Positions 1 through 7,669 of a DNA stretch of 11,851 nt are shown here, one piece after another. The stretch lies in the NCBI GenBank assembly GCA_020052975.1, contig JAGVOC010000258.1, forward strand, positions 1 through 11,851, read 5' to 3'. The notes under the pieces are model-generated. The model made no database searches and had not been told where the DNA came from. It was given only the letters and a program-made list of their open reading frames with translations. Origin of the DNA: Desulfobacterales bacterium. Lineage in GTDB: Bacteria; Desulfobacterota; Desulfobacteria; Desulfobacterales; RPRI01. How positions within the stretch are numbered: position 1 is the first letter of the stretch; each line of letters opens with the position of its first letter. Both the position numbers and the translations under genes were made by a program.

Positions 1-5
1 AATTC

Positions 6-88
6 GTCATTCTCGCGAAGGCGGGAATCCAGTGTTTTCATCCCGAAAGCTTTCGGGACTGGATCCCCCGGTCAAGCCGGAGGATGAC
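6..88. repeat. Palindromic dispersed-type repeat (REP/MITE-like)
   Basis: The outer ends GTCAT (6-10) and ATGAC (84-88) are inverted. Inside them ATCCAGT (27-33) pairs with ACTGGAT (58-64), and the centre is an 18-bp perfect palindrome, TCCCGAAAGCTTTCGGGA (41-58). The GTCATTC-C-CGCGAAGGCGGGAATCCAG style arm resembles short palindromic repeats scattered between genes in many bacterial genomes. Only one copy is in the window, so its repetitive nature is inferred from family resemblance. It lies about 30 bp past the stop of the last operon gene and could also end or stabilise that transcript. Confidence 0.6.
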
Positions 89-92
89 AAAC

Positions 93-110
93 CCTGAGTG
101 TATACACAGG
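93..110 (-). terminator. Weak hairpin just after the dehydratase stop
   Basis: On the minus strand CCTG and CAGG flank a GTGTATACAC self-complementary core, followed by GGGTTTGTC. The stem is short and there is no real T-run. It is only a candidate end for the polysaccharide operon, perhaps acting together with the larger palindrome at 6-88. Confidence 0.25.
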
Positions 111-116
111 CTCTGA

Positions 117-2201
117 TTAATTGAGAATACATCGATTGGTATAATCCTGTTTACTATAATTAGGAACGATTTCCTGAATTATTGAAATAGCATCACTGAT
201 GGAATGATATTGTATGCATCGATCCAGATTTATTAAGTGATCGGTAAGCGCAGCCATTGAAGGAACTTCGGGGACTGCTATCATGAGAGAATTATGAGAT
301 GTCAAAAGGGTTTTTTCTGATGCATCGAAAAGCTCTTCGTACACTTTTTCTCCCGGTCTGAGGCCTATGAACTCTATTTTAATTTCCTTGTGAGGAATAA
401 AGCCCGATAGACGTATGAAGTTTTCTGCAAGGTCCATAATCTTGACTCGTTCACCCATATCAAGTACAAAAATCTCGCCGCCTTTTCCTAAGGCAGCTGC
501 TATTAAAACAAGGTGCACTGCTTCAGGTATGAGCATAAAGAACCTTTCTGCATCAGGATGAGTGACCGTAAGCGGCCCTCCTTTTTTTAGCTGTTCTTTG
601 AAAATAGGTACAACGCTGCCGTTGGTTCCGAGGACATTTCCAAACCGGACAGTTGTGAATTTGGTTTCGGACAAAGCATCCATATTGACTGTAAGAAATT
701 CAGCGACCCGTTTTGTCGCCCCCATGATATTTGTCGGATTAACGGCCTTATCTGTTGATATCAGCACAAAGTTTTCTGCTCTATATTTCGAGGCAATTTC
801 AATGAGATTTTTCGTACCGAAGATATTATTTTTAACTGCCTCAATCGGATGATGTTCCATCAGGGGAACATGTTTGTATGCGGCTGCATGGAAAACAATC
901 TGAGGCTTATAATTTGCAAAGATACGCTCCAGACTCAATAAATCCTGAATATCTCCGATTATTGTTGATAGGTCAGTTCCATTCTCCTTTGTTCTCAATT
1001 CCATATCTAGATCAAACAGGCTGTTTTCATACCTGTCAAGAAGCAAAAGATGAGAGGGCTTATAGTTCAATATCTGTCTTGAGAGTTCAGAGCCAATAGA
1101 GCCACCGGCACCCGTTACCATGACAGATTTGCCCTTAATAAATTCTCTCAGTGAAGATATATCGGTATTGACGGGTTCTCTCTGGAGCAGATCTTCAAGG
1201 GAAATAGGTCTTATATGAGAAATGCCATAATGTTTATTGAGAAAGGATACAAGTTTATTCTCAGTAATATAGCCAAGCTTAATGAGCTTTGCACCAAGCC
1301 TTCCTCCCTCATTTTTCTGAAGCGACAGAGCCTGCTGTATCTGATTTTCTGTTACCAGTTTTGCATTTACGAGGAGTTGCCCTATCTTTGTCGTCACTGA
1401 GATATTGCCGCCAATGATGTCTTGTATGCCCGGAAGCTTTTTGATAAGTATATTATGTGGTTTGCATATTTCATAAATATTTCGGACGGTCTTCTGCGAA
1501 TCAGTGGAAGTGATCAGGATTTCATCCGGCTCATATGTATTGATTATATCGGGGAGCATAGCAATGTTCCCCAGAATAGGTACTCCGTGTATGGTACTCC
1601 CCTTTTTCTGGATATCATCGTCGATAAATCCAATGGGACTATAGGCACTTTCGCGTTTATTTTTCATTTCACGGACAATCATCTCACCCACATCGCCGGC
1701 TCCGATTATGAGTATATTTTTTCTGGGGGGGGCTCCGATCATATATTCTCTGAAAACCCTTATGAACAGTCTATTCCCGCCTGATATTGCAATAAATATT
1801 AACCAGTCAAGGAAATAGATGGAACGGGGATAATCCGAGTCGCCGAACAGGTATTTCACTATCAGCAGGAACAGAACACTTCCAATTGTTGTAGAGTTGA
1901 TGATTTTTATTAAGTCGCTGATGCTCGCATATCGCCATAAGCCTTTGTGAAGGCCTGTTTGCAGGATACAGACAAGACGTATGAGAAGCAGCAAAGGCAG
2001 ATAAGCAAGGAATTTCTGGAGATAATAAGGTGATAACAGTGACTCGAAACGGATTATAAAAGCAAGATAATTAGAAACAGCAGCCTGAATTAAGAGTACA
2101 AGGACGATAAAAAGGCGGCGATGCCTTATTATGATTTCTTTGATCTCCTGATATATTGTGGTAAATGGTTTGCCCATTTGTATTAAATTGGTATTCTCCA
2201 T
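117..2201 (-). CDS. Membrane-bound WbpM/CapD/PglF-type nucleotide-sugar 4,6-dehydratase with an inserted MshEN-like domain
   Basis: This is a 694-aa protein. Residues 30-150 form about four membrane segments. A first Rossmann-like domain starts at 161 (NILIIGAGDVGE). The catalytic extended-SDR domain begins near 357 (TGAGGSIGSE at 363-372). It carries STDKAVNPT (482-490) followed by NIMGATK (491-497), where Met takes the usual catalytic Tyr position, as in the Ser-Met-Lys dehydratases of the WbpM group. Such enzymes convert UDP-GlcNAc to the 4-keto-6-deoxy sugar at the inner membrane. Residues about 271-328 are extra compared with the family: two 24-residue repeats of MshEN type sit between the usual 'VSV' end of the first domain and the 'IRPISLEDLLQREPV' linker. 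The start is 7 nt after the stop of the phosphoglycosyl transferase. It appears to be the last gene of the operon. The exact substrate is inferred. Confidence 0.95.
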   Translation of the reverse strand: MENTNLIQMGKPFTTIYQEIKEIIIRHRRLFIVLVLLIQAAVSNYLAFIIRFESLLSPYYLQKFLAYLPLLLLIRLVCILQTGLHKGLWRYASISDLIKIINSTTIGSVLFLLIVKYLFGDSDYPRSIYFLDWLIFIAISGGNRLFIRVFREYMIGAPPRKNILIIGAGDVGEMIVREMKNKRESAYSPIGFIDDDIQKKGSTIHGVPILGNIAMLPDIINTYEPDEILITSTDSQKTVRNIYEICKPHNILIKKLPGIQDIIGGNISVTTKIGQLLVNAKLVTENQIQQALSLQKNEGGRLGAKLIKLGYITENKLVSFLNKHYGISHIRPISLEDLLQREPVNTDISSLREFIKGKSVMVTGAGGSIGSELSRQILNYKPSHLLLLDRYENSLFDLDMELRTKENGTDLSTIIGDIQDLLSLERIFANYKPQIVFHAAAYKHVPLMEHHPIEAVKNNIFGTKNLIEIASKYRAENFVLISTDKAVNPTNIMGATKRVAEFLTVNMDALSETKFTTVRFGNVLGTNGSVVPIFKEQLKKGGPLTVTHPDAERFFMLIPEAVHLVLIAAALGKGGEIFVLDMGERVKIMDLAENFIRLSGFIPHKEIKIEFIGLRPGEKVYEELFDASEKTLLTSHNSLMIAVPEVPSMAALTDHLINLDRCIQYHSISDAISIIQEIVPNYSKQDYTNRCILN
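1230..1388 (-). other. Region encoding the MshEN/T2SSE_N-like insert of the dehydratase
   Basis: It encodes residues 272-324. Repeat 1 is KIGQLLVNAKLVTENQIQQA followed by LSLQ (272-295). Repeat 2 starts RLGAKLIKLGYITENKL and runs to H324 (301-324). They are separated by exactly five residues (KNEGG). The known MshEN c-di-GMP site consists of two RLGxxL-x3-G-x6-L-x3-L-x2-Q type 24-residue motifs joined by five residues. The basic residue, the Gly of [RK]-hydrophobic-G, the spaced hydrophobic residues and the first terminal Gln are all present. The second terminal Gln is replaced by His. Confidence 0.75.
1725..1732. repeat. Eight-base G/C homopolymer inside the dehydratase gene
   Basis: Eight consecutive G on the plus strand (C8 in the coding strand) encode Ala-Pro-Pro at residues 157-159, just before the first Rossmann domain. 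A six-base A/T run sits a few bases away. Slippage here would truncate the enzyme after its membrane part. Confidence 0.85.
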
Positions 2202-2208
2202 GATACTG

Positions 2209-2799
2209 TTACGATATTTTGGAAATTGTTCTTAAGATAAGTTTCAGATCCGTAATGAGGTTATGGTTATCAACATAATGTAAAGAGAGTTTAATTTTCT
2301 CCGGCAGGATATTTTTTCTGTATTCTTCTTCCCAGTTATCTGCCACCGCAAGAATTCTCTCCTCATTTGAATACTTTATCGATGCAGGATCAGTGATGCC
2401 CGGGCGTATTCTGAGTAACCTCTTATAATCCGATTCAAAGATATTCACATATTCTTCTACTTCAGGTCTGGGACCGACAAAGCTCATTTCACCCCTTAAG
2501 ACATTAAATAATTGCGGCAGCTCATCAAGCTTATACTTTCTTAAATATTTTCCTATTCTTGTTATGCGGTTGTCCTTTGCAGATGTAATTTTAGGGCCGT
2601 TTTTTTCAGCGTTATCTTCCATTGTCCTGAATTTGAAGATCTTGAATGTTTTAAAATCTTTGCCGATTCTTTCCTGTTTGAAAAGAATCGGTCCGGAACC
2701 GTCGAGTTTTATCAGGATGGCGGCGATTATGAAAAGAGGAAAACATATAATTATTCCTAAAAATGATAAAAAAATATCGAACAATCGTTTTAATGTCAT
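2209..2799 (-). CDS. Minimal polyprenyl-phosphate glycosyl-1-phosphate transferase (PglC-like bacterial sugar transferase)
   Basis: The protein has 196 aa, which is the size of the minimal monotopic phosphoglycosyl transferases such as PglC, without the N-terminal membrane domain of WcaJ/WbaP. The N-terminal KRLFDIFLSFLGIIICFPLF is the re-entrant membrane helix. Residues 41-59 (KQERIGKDFKTFKIFKFRT) are the typical FKxRTM region. KLDELPQLFNVLRGEMSFVG near 90-110 carries the catalytic Asp-Glu dyad, and GPRPEVEEY follows. The enzyme moves a sugar-1-phosphate from a UDP-sugar to undecaprenyl phosphate, which starts repeat-unit assembly. It begins 1 nt after the aminotransferase stop and ends 7 nt before the dehydratase, so translation is probably coupled. 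Its neighbours suggest that the substrate is an amino-dideoxy HexNAc. This is an inference. Confidence 0.93.
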   Translation of the reverse strand: MTLKRLFDIFLSFLGIIICFPLFIIAAILIKLDGSGPILFKQERIGKDFKTFKIFKFRTMEDNAEKNGPKITSAKDNRITRIGKYLRKYKLDELPQLFNVLRGEMSFVGPRPEVEEYVNIFESDYKRLLRIRPGITDPASIKYSNEERILAVADNWEEEYRKNILPEKIKLSLHYVDNHNLITDLKLILRTISKIS

Positions 2800-2800
2800 C

Positions 2801-3952
2801 TTACTTTTTGTACCGCGTTGCCAGCTCCGTCACCGCATCTATTACCATATGTACCTGTGCATCGGTCATGTCGGGATAGATTGGCAACGATATGACGCGT
2901 TCATAGAACCATTCGGATCCGTCAAAGCCGTTTGTGGAATAAGAGAAAGTATCACGATAAAATGGATGTCTGTAAAGAGGGATGAAATGGACTGAGGTTG
3001 CTATCCCTCTTCTTTTTAATTCCTCGATGAACTGATTTCTCTCAATGGTTAATGTCTCAAGATTTAGTTTGAGTACATACAAATGCCAGGAACTCTTTCT
3101 GTCCGGTTTTACATATGGGGTCATCAAGGTGTCTATTGAATGGAGTGCATCTGTGTACCGGTCGGCTATCATTTTTCTGCGTTGCCACATCCAGTCGGCC
3201 TTCTTGAGCTGAGCCAGACCAAGAGCTGCCTGGAGATCGGTCAGGTTATACTTATATCCAGCTTCGATAACCTCGTAATACCATGAACCTTCCTTCGTAT
3301 ATCTTTTCCATGCATCACGCGAAATCCCGTGCAACCGCAGCATCCCGAGTCTATCCGCCCATTCATCGTTTTCGGTAGTCACCATTCCGCCTTCACCTGT
3401 TGTGATGGGCTTTGTTGCATAAAAACTGAAGCAGGTCATATCAGAGAATGTACCTATTTTTTTATTTTTGTACCAGGCAGGAACCGCATGTGCCGCGTCT
3501 TCAATTACGGAGAGACGGTAAGCTTTCGCGATGCTGACAATCTCATCCATATCACATGGCTGTCCCCCGAAGTGAACCGGTATTATCGCTTTGGTATTTC
3601 CGGTGATTTTCCCTTCGATTTTCGAAACATCGATATTGCCGGTATGCTTGTCAATATCGATCAGGACAGGCTTTGCCTTGAAATAGGTGATTACTTCAGC
3701 AGTTGCGGTGAATGTTACCGCCGGGACGAGAACTTCATCTCCTTCAGTGAGATTTATGGCTTTGAGAGCAAGATGCAGACAGGCGGTGCAGGAGTTCATG
3801 GATATGGCATTTTTACAGCCGATGTATTCCCTGAATCGATCCTCAAATTCCAGAGTGACAGGGCCCATCGTAATCCAGCCGGATTGCAGGGCATTGACAA
3901 CCTCGGTTATCTCGTCGGAAGTTATGTGAGGTTTATGAAACGGTATTTCCAT
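2801..3952 (-). CDS. DegT/DnrJ/EryC1/StrS-family PLP-dependent nucleotide-sugar aminotransferase (PglE-like)
   Basis: The protein has 383 aa, the full family length. It has the typical start MEIPFHKPHITSDEI, GWITMGPVTLEFE near 25-37, the PLP-contacting EDAAHA (151-156) and the Schiff-base lysine in FYATKPITTGEGGM (K181). The C-terminal region contains RGIATSVHFIPLYRHPFY and SLPIYPDMTD, typical of the family. These enzymes aminate the 4-keto group made by dehydratases such as the one encoded two genes downstream, giving a UDP-4-amino-4,6-dideoxy-HexNAc with glutamate as usual donor. C-3 or C-4 specificity and stereochemistry cannot be read from the sequence. The ATG lies 6 nt after the stop of the cysteine-rich gene without a clear Shine-Dalgarno, which suggests translational coupling. 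Confidence 0.93.
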   Translation of the reverse strand: MEIPFHKPHITSDEITEVVNALQSGWITMGPVTLEFEDRFREYIGCKNAISMNSCTACLHLALKAINLTEGDEVLVPAVTFTATAEVITYFKAKPVLIDIDKHTGNIDVSKIEGKITGNTKAIIPVHFGGQPCDMDEIVSIAKAYRLSVIEDAAHAVPAWYKNKKIGTFSDMTCFSFYATKPITTGEGGMVTTENDEWADRLGMLRLHGISRDAWKRYTKEGSWYYEVIEAGYKYNLTDLQAALGLAQLKKADWMWQRRKMIADRYTDALHSIDTLMTPYVKPDRKSSWHLYVLKLNLETLTIERNQFIEELKRRGIATSVHFIPLYRHPFYRDTFSYSTNGFDGSEWFYERVISLPIYPDMTDAQVHMVIDAVTELATRYKK

Positions 3953-3958
3953 GAGCAG

Positions 3959-4141
3959 TCATGCTTTATCGGTTTCTTTGTCACGCATAGTACGTATAGC
4001 AGGTTGCGATGCTTTCAAAAGACGCATATGCCTGCTCATCTCCTCGATGACGTTATCGTTTTCAAGAGGGCAGGTTTTACTGCATAAATGAGGACATTTC
4101 AAACATCCGAGCCAGTCTTTAAATCCATTGCAGATATCCAT
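3959..4141 (-). CDS. Small cysteine-rich protein, possible Fe-S or zinc site, function unknown
   Basis: The protein has 60 aa and I do not recognise its family. Cysteines are at 4, 13, 16, 20 and 24. The last four form C-x2-C-x3-C-x3-C-P, close to a [4Fe-4S] ferredoxin-like binding run but equally possible as a zinc site. The second half (residues 28-60) is charged and probably helical, with no membrane segment or signal peptide. The ATG is the only start, as an in-frame TAA lies seven codons upstream. The Shine-Dalgarno is weak (AGG six bases before ATG). It lies between the Wzc-like gene and the aminotransferase in the same direction, 6 nt before the latter, so it is very likely expressed. 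Long plus-strand ORFs over this stretch are shadows. Confidence 0.6.
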   Translation of the reverse strand: MDICNGFKDWLGCLKCPHLCSKTCPLENDNVIEEMSRHMRLLKASQPAIRTMRDKETDKA

Positions 4142-4175
4142 GTGGAACCTAAAGATTGCTTATGATTCAGGCGTC

Positions 4176-4207
4176 TTGAAAGGTCAGCAGTCCGCTCTGC
4201 TTTTCAA
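4176..4207 (-). other. Intercistronic hairpin after the Wzc-like gene
   Basis: Two stacked stems lie in the 68-nt gap between the Wzc-like gene and the cysteine-rich gene. TTGAAA (4176-4181) pairs with TTTCAA (4202-4207), and AGCAG (4186-4190) pairs with CTGCT (4197-4201), with a 4-nt bulge and a 6-nt loop. There is no T-run. It is more likely a stability, processing or polarity element than a full terminator, and it may lower expression of the downstream sugar genes. Confidence 0.4.
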
Positions 4208-4209
4208 AG

Positions 4210-6552
4210 TTAATGGTTAGTGCTGTCAAAATAGGATGAGTAATATGCTGAATGGTAATAATTGTAAGCTCCGTATTTCAGGTCGGATTTCTTTACCCCA
4301 TTCAGAACAACCCCAAGGATTTTTGCGTTGATGTCTCGAAAAAGTTTTTTTGTTTCCTTCAAAACCTTCAGGGGCGTTTCTCCCGCTTTAACGACCAGAA
4401 CCGTTCCATCGACAACTCTGCTCAGATAAATTGAATCCGGGAGACCCATGACAGGAGGAGAATCAAGGATTATGAATTCATACATCGACTGCAGTGCACA
4501 GATAAGTTCCAGGATTTTTGATGATCCGAGGAGTTCGGAAGGATTCGGTGGCAGGGGGCCTGAAGTTATCACACTCAGGCCTGATATTTCGGTAGATCTT
4601 ATTAGTCTGCCATTGGAGTTGTCCAACTCGATATTCCCTGAAAGGAATGATGAGAGGCCGACTCTGTTGTCGAGTTGAAAAACAGTATGAAGTCGCGGTC
4701 TTCTCAAATCGGCGTCGATCAGGATTCCCCTGCCCAACTTTTCACGCATTGCCTTTGCAATATTTATGGCCACAGAAGTTTTTCCGATCTTCTCGACGGG
4801 GCCCGTAATAAGTATTGTTTTCGGAGGTTTGTCCGATGAAGACAGAAGGATAAATGCACCGATAGACCTGAAGGCTTCAATAACCGGATTCGTATGCTCA
4901 TGATCAACAACCATAGGCAGATTGGATTGTTGTGGTTCGATCTTGTGCCGGATCATTGGTTTATTTGAAGAAGCTACTGCCTTCCGGGCGTCTTCAATAT
5001 TGGGAATAACCCCGAGAATCGGAAGGTCCGCTTTCTTTTCGATGTCATCAGTATCCTTTATACTGTTGTCGAAATATTCGACCAGAAAAACAATTCCTAC
5101 GCCGCCTGAGAGCCCGAAGATAATCGCCAGAATAACATTAAAAGGTAAATTTGGCTTGAAAGGAGATTTCGGCAATATGGCTTTATCGAGAATTTGAATA
5201 TTGGTAGCCTTGTTGCTGGCAGAGACACTTACCTCATTCATACGCTGCAACAAGCTGTTGTATAACCCTTTATTCACATCGACTTCCCTTTTCAGCACTT
5301 CATACTGAGCGGCAGAATCCTGAGAGGAGAGCACTTTTTGCTTCTGTGAATTGAGAGCTCTTGTCAGGTTTTCTTCCTTCTTGAATGAATTGCGGTAATC
5401 CAGTTCAGCAGAATTAATTATCTTTGCAGTCTCCTGAGAAATCCTGTTTGTTATAGCGTCCATCTGGCTTTGAAGGCTTTTCATTTTGGGATAATTAGGG
5501 GTATATACTTTTAAAAGATTATAGTATTCGGCTTCGAGGGTTGCATGTTCTTTTCTCAACCCCTGTATCATGGGATTATTCAAAATAACAGGATTATTCG
5601 GACCGGATTCTCTGACCTCTCTGAACAATGCCTCTTTCTGAATTCGCTCGGTGGTAACACCGTTCAAGGCCGCCGAGATGTCAGTGAGTTTCTGCGCATA
5701 TAAACTGTTATTGCTTGTATTGAATATAATCTCATTTTTTGCGGCGTATTTGTTTAACGCCTGTTCTGCCTCTTCGACTTTAAGTCTTATCAGTTCTATC
5801 TGTGACTGAAGGAACTCCTGTGCGTCCTGACTGGCGAACAGTCTGCTTTCAAGATCAAAGGTTATATAAGTTTGAGCGACCGCATTTGCCACATTCATTG
5901 ACATTTCGGGATTCTGTGAAACAAAACTCACTTTCACCAGTTGTGAATTTTTGACAGGGGATACCTCCAAACGGGAAATTAACGAGCTGATCAGATATTC
6001 CGGTATATCACTGCCGGATGATTGTCTGTTTGCCGGCGTTGAAGGAGCTGTATCAGGAGATTTCCTGGGTGAAAAAAAAAGAAAAGTATCCGAAAAAACA
6101 CCAATCGTATTGTCATACATGAAGCTCTTAATCTTGGAAAGAGTATCCTTCGGCGGAAGGAAATCCTGATTGTAGGTGAGATTGAGATTCCTGATAATTC
6201 GCTCTGCCAGATTCCGGCTTTTCAGAATTTCAAATTGGGTCTGATAATAATCAGCTCCCGGCGAATCGATCTGTACTGCCTTAAATGAGAGAATATTCGG
6301 GTTTTCTTTGTCGATTCTCACGACAGTTGTCGCCTTGTAAATGGGTGTCATCATGAGAGAGAGGACGATCGTTAAAATGACAACGGCAATGAGAAAGACC
6401 ATTACTGTCGATTTTCTCTTTAATATCACATTGAGGTAATCTTTTAAATGAATTTCTTCTCTTTCTCTTTCCTGCGTACGAAAATACTCCAAGTATGTTG
6501 AGAGCGGGAAATCTTTTTGATCGTATTTTTTAATATCATATCTGTTGTCCAT
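4210..6552 (-). CDS. Wzc/GumC-like polysaccharide co-polymerase with C-terminal BY-kinase domain
   Basis: The protein has 780 aa. The cytoplasmic N-terminus is followed by membrane helix 1 (about 47-68). A large periplasmic Wzz-type region with coiled-coil stretches (about 250-300 and 335-445) ends at the PxxP-type PKSPFKPNLPFN (461-472) and membrane helix 2 (about 471-492). The cytoplasmic tyrosine autokinase has Walker A at 584-592 (GPVEKIGKT), Walker A' ILIDADLRRP (610-619), Walker B FIILDSPP (693-700) and a C-terminal tail with seven tyrosines (760, 763, 765, 766, 770, 771, 774). The protein controls chain length and couples synthesis to the Wza-like pore encoded 28 nt upstream. Phosphorylation of the tyrosine tail regulates assembly in this family. 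Oddities are the Walker A segment VEKIG in place of the usual PGEG, and a low-complexity Pro/Ser stretch at 162-181. AAGG eight bases before ATG supports the start. Confidence 0.95.
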   Translation of the reverse strand: MDNRYDIKKYDQKDFPLSTYLEYFRTQEREREEIHLKDYLNVILKRKSTVMVFLIAVVILTIVLSLMMTPIYKATTVVRIDKENPNILSFKAVQIDSPGADYYQTQFEILKSRNLAERIIRNLNLTYNQDFLPPKDTLSKIKSFMYDNTIGVFSDTFLFFSPRKSPDTAPSTPANRQSSGSDIPEYLISSLISRLEVSPVKNSQLVKVSFVSQNPEMSMNVANAVAQTYITFDLESRLFASQDAQEFLQSQIELIRLKVEEAEQALNKYAAKNEIIFNTSNNSLYAQKLTDISAALNGVTTERIQKEALFREVRESGPNNPVILNNPMIQGLRKEHATLEAEYYNLLKVYTPNYPKMKSLQSQMDAITNRISQETAKIINSAELDYRNSFKKEENLTRALNSQKQKVLSSQDSAAQYEVLKREVDVNKGLYNSLLQRMNEVSVSASNKATNIQILDKAILPKSPFKPNLPFNVILAIIFGLSGGVGIVFLVEYFDNSIKDTDDIEKKADLPILGVIPNIEDARKAVASSNKPMIRHKIEPQQSNLPMVVDHEHTNPVIEAFRSIGAFILLSSSDKPPKTILITGPVEKIGKTSVAINIAKAMREKLGRGILIDADLRRPRLHTVFQLDNRVGLSSFLSGNIELDNSNGRLIRSTEISGLSVITSGPLPPNPSELLGSSKILELICALQSMYEFIILDSPPVMGLPDSIYLSRVVDGTVLVVKAGETPLKVLKETKKLFRDINAKILGVVLNGVKKSDLKYGAYNYYHSAYYSSYFDSTNH
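6072..6080. repeat. Nine-base A/T homopolymer inside the Wzc-like gene
   Basis: Nine A on the plus strand (T9 in the coding strand) lie in the codons for Phe-Leu-Phe-Phe-Ser (157-161), followed by a second short A-run. It is a possible slippage or transcriptional-slip site in the periplasmic region. Nothing in the window shows that it varies. Confidence 0.7.
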
Positions 6553-6580
6553 TGATTTAACCTTAGCTCCTGAACTTTAC

Positions 6581-7669
6581 TTAATAAACGCCGGCTCCCG
6601 GACGCACCCCGGTGAATCCAAAATAGCCGAAATTAAAATATCCTGCCAGTCCTCCATAAATCCTTTTCAATGTGCTGCTTGAAACAATGATAACATCTTT
6701 ATCTTTCACTTCGATATCCGGAATTTTCCTGTCTAGGACATCATCGTAATCAATGGTAAGAACATCCCTTTCCTGCTTGCCGGTATCACGGTATATTTTA
6801 ATATCTGATTTCTTCGCATCCACACCAAGGCCCTTAGCCAGGCTGATGGCCTGAGTGAATGTCGTTTTTCCCTTTAAAGGAAACGATCCGGGATTTCTGA
6901 CGGCGCCGTCAATAAAGAATATACCGCTCTTCGGGACAAGTATCACATCTCCTGCGTTCATCGCTATATTGAATGCTACCTGTCCCTTGATCAGCAACTG
7001 ATCCAAATCAATAACAATGTTATCGGCTGGCTGGTTTTCCTGCGGGTTTCCTGTCGCATTCCTCTGAACGATACAAATGTCTCCTGCGTCCCCGCTTAAC
7101 CCTCCTGCCAGCGAGAGGAGTTCAAGCAGGGATTTCTGACCGGACACATAATGCACTCCGGGTTTCTGCACAGATCCAAGAACCGTAATCTGCTGGCTCC
7201 GGTATTCTTTGATGAACACACCTATAACCGGTTCTGAAAGATAGGTCCTAAATTTCTCAGTGAGATCAGATTCGAGCTCGGATGTTGTTCGACCAGCGGC
7301 CTCAACTTTGTCTATCAGGGGTAATTTGATAAAGCCTGAAGCACTGACACGTGCAGCGGTGTCCAGCTCTTTTGCCTGGAAAACTGTGATTTCCAGCAGA
7401 TCTTCTGGACCAATTTTGTAGTCAGCTGCAGCAGACATCTTTTGAAATGCTATGCTTTTCTGCGTTATTTCCGTATTAAGCATATCGGTTTTTTTTATCT
7501 CGGAAGAATGTTGAGCAAGTACTGTCTCAGGCCGTATATCCCGGCCTGCACATGAAGTAAGGAGGAGAAGCAAAAATAACCATATCGCAATAACAAACTG
7601 GATCATTTCATTGTGTATCGCCCTGAAAATAACTTTTCTATATTCCACAGGCTTGTCTTCATAATGCAT
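6581..7669 (-). CDS. Wza-like outer-membrane polysaccharide export lipoprotein (Poly_export + two SLBB)
   Basis: With the ATG at 7669 the protein has 362 aa. A hydrophobic segment FVIAIWLFLLLLL ends in the lipobox LTSC, so Cys40 would be the lipidated first mature residue. A Poly_export domain starts at DYKIGPEDLLEITVF (83-97). SLBB 1 starts at GSVQKPG (165) and SLBB 2 at GAVRNPG (255). The short tail is rich in Gly, Phe and Tyr (336-362). The family forms the octameric export pore across periplasm and outer membrane and works with the Wzc-like protein encoded next. The start is uncertain: ATG 7606 gives a 19-residue signal without positive charge, GTG 7648 is also possible, and the frame stays open to a TTG at 7789. 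The longest version reads through hairpins and lacks a Shine-Dalgarno, so I prefer 7669 or shorter. Confidence 0.9.
   Translation of the reverse strand: MHYEDKPVEYRKVIFRAIHNEMIQFVIAIWLFLLLLLTSCAGRDIRPETVLAQHSSEIKKTDMLNTEITQKSIAFQKMSAAADYKIGPEDLLEITVFQAKELDTAARVSASGFIKLPLIDKVEAAGRTTSELESDLTEKFRTYLSEPVIGVFIKEYRSQQITVLGSVQKPGVHYVSGQKSLLELLSLAGGLSGDAGDICIVQRNATGNPQENQPADNIVIDLDQLLIKGQVAFNIAMNAGDVILVPKSGIFFIDGAVRNPGSFPLKGKTTFTQAISLAKGLGVDAKKSDIKIYRDTGKQERDVLTIDYDDVLDRKIPDIEVKDKDVIIVSSSTLKRIYGGLAGYFNFGYFGFTGVRPGAGVY

Noticed and set aside
3329..4087. 252-aa plus-strand ORF opposite the aminotransferase and cysteine-rich genes.
   Set aside because: It is a shadow of the aminotransferase frame with no family features or ribosome site.
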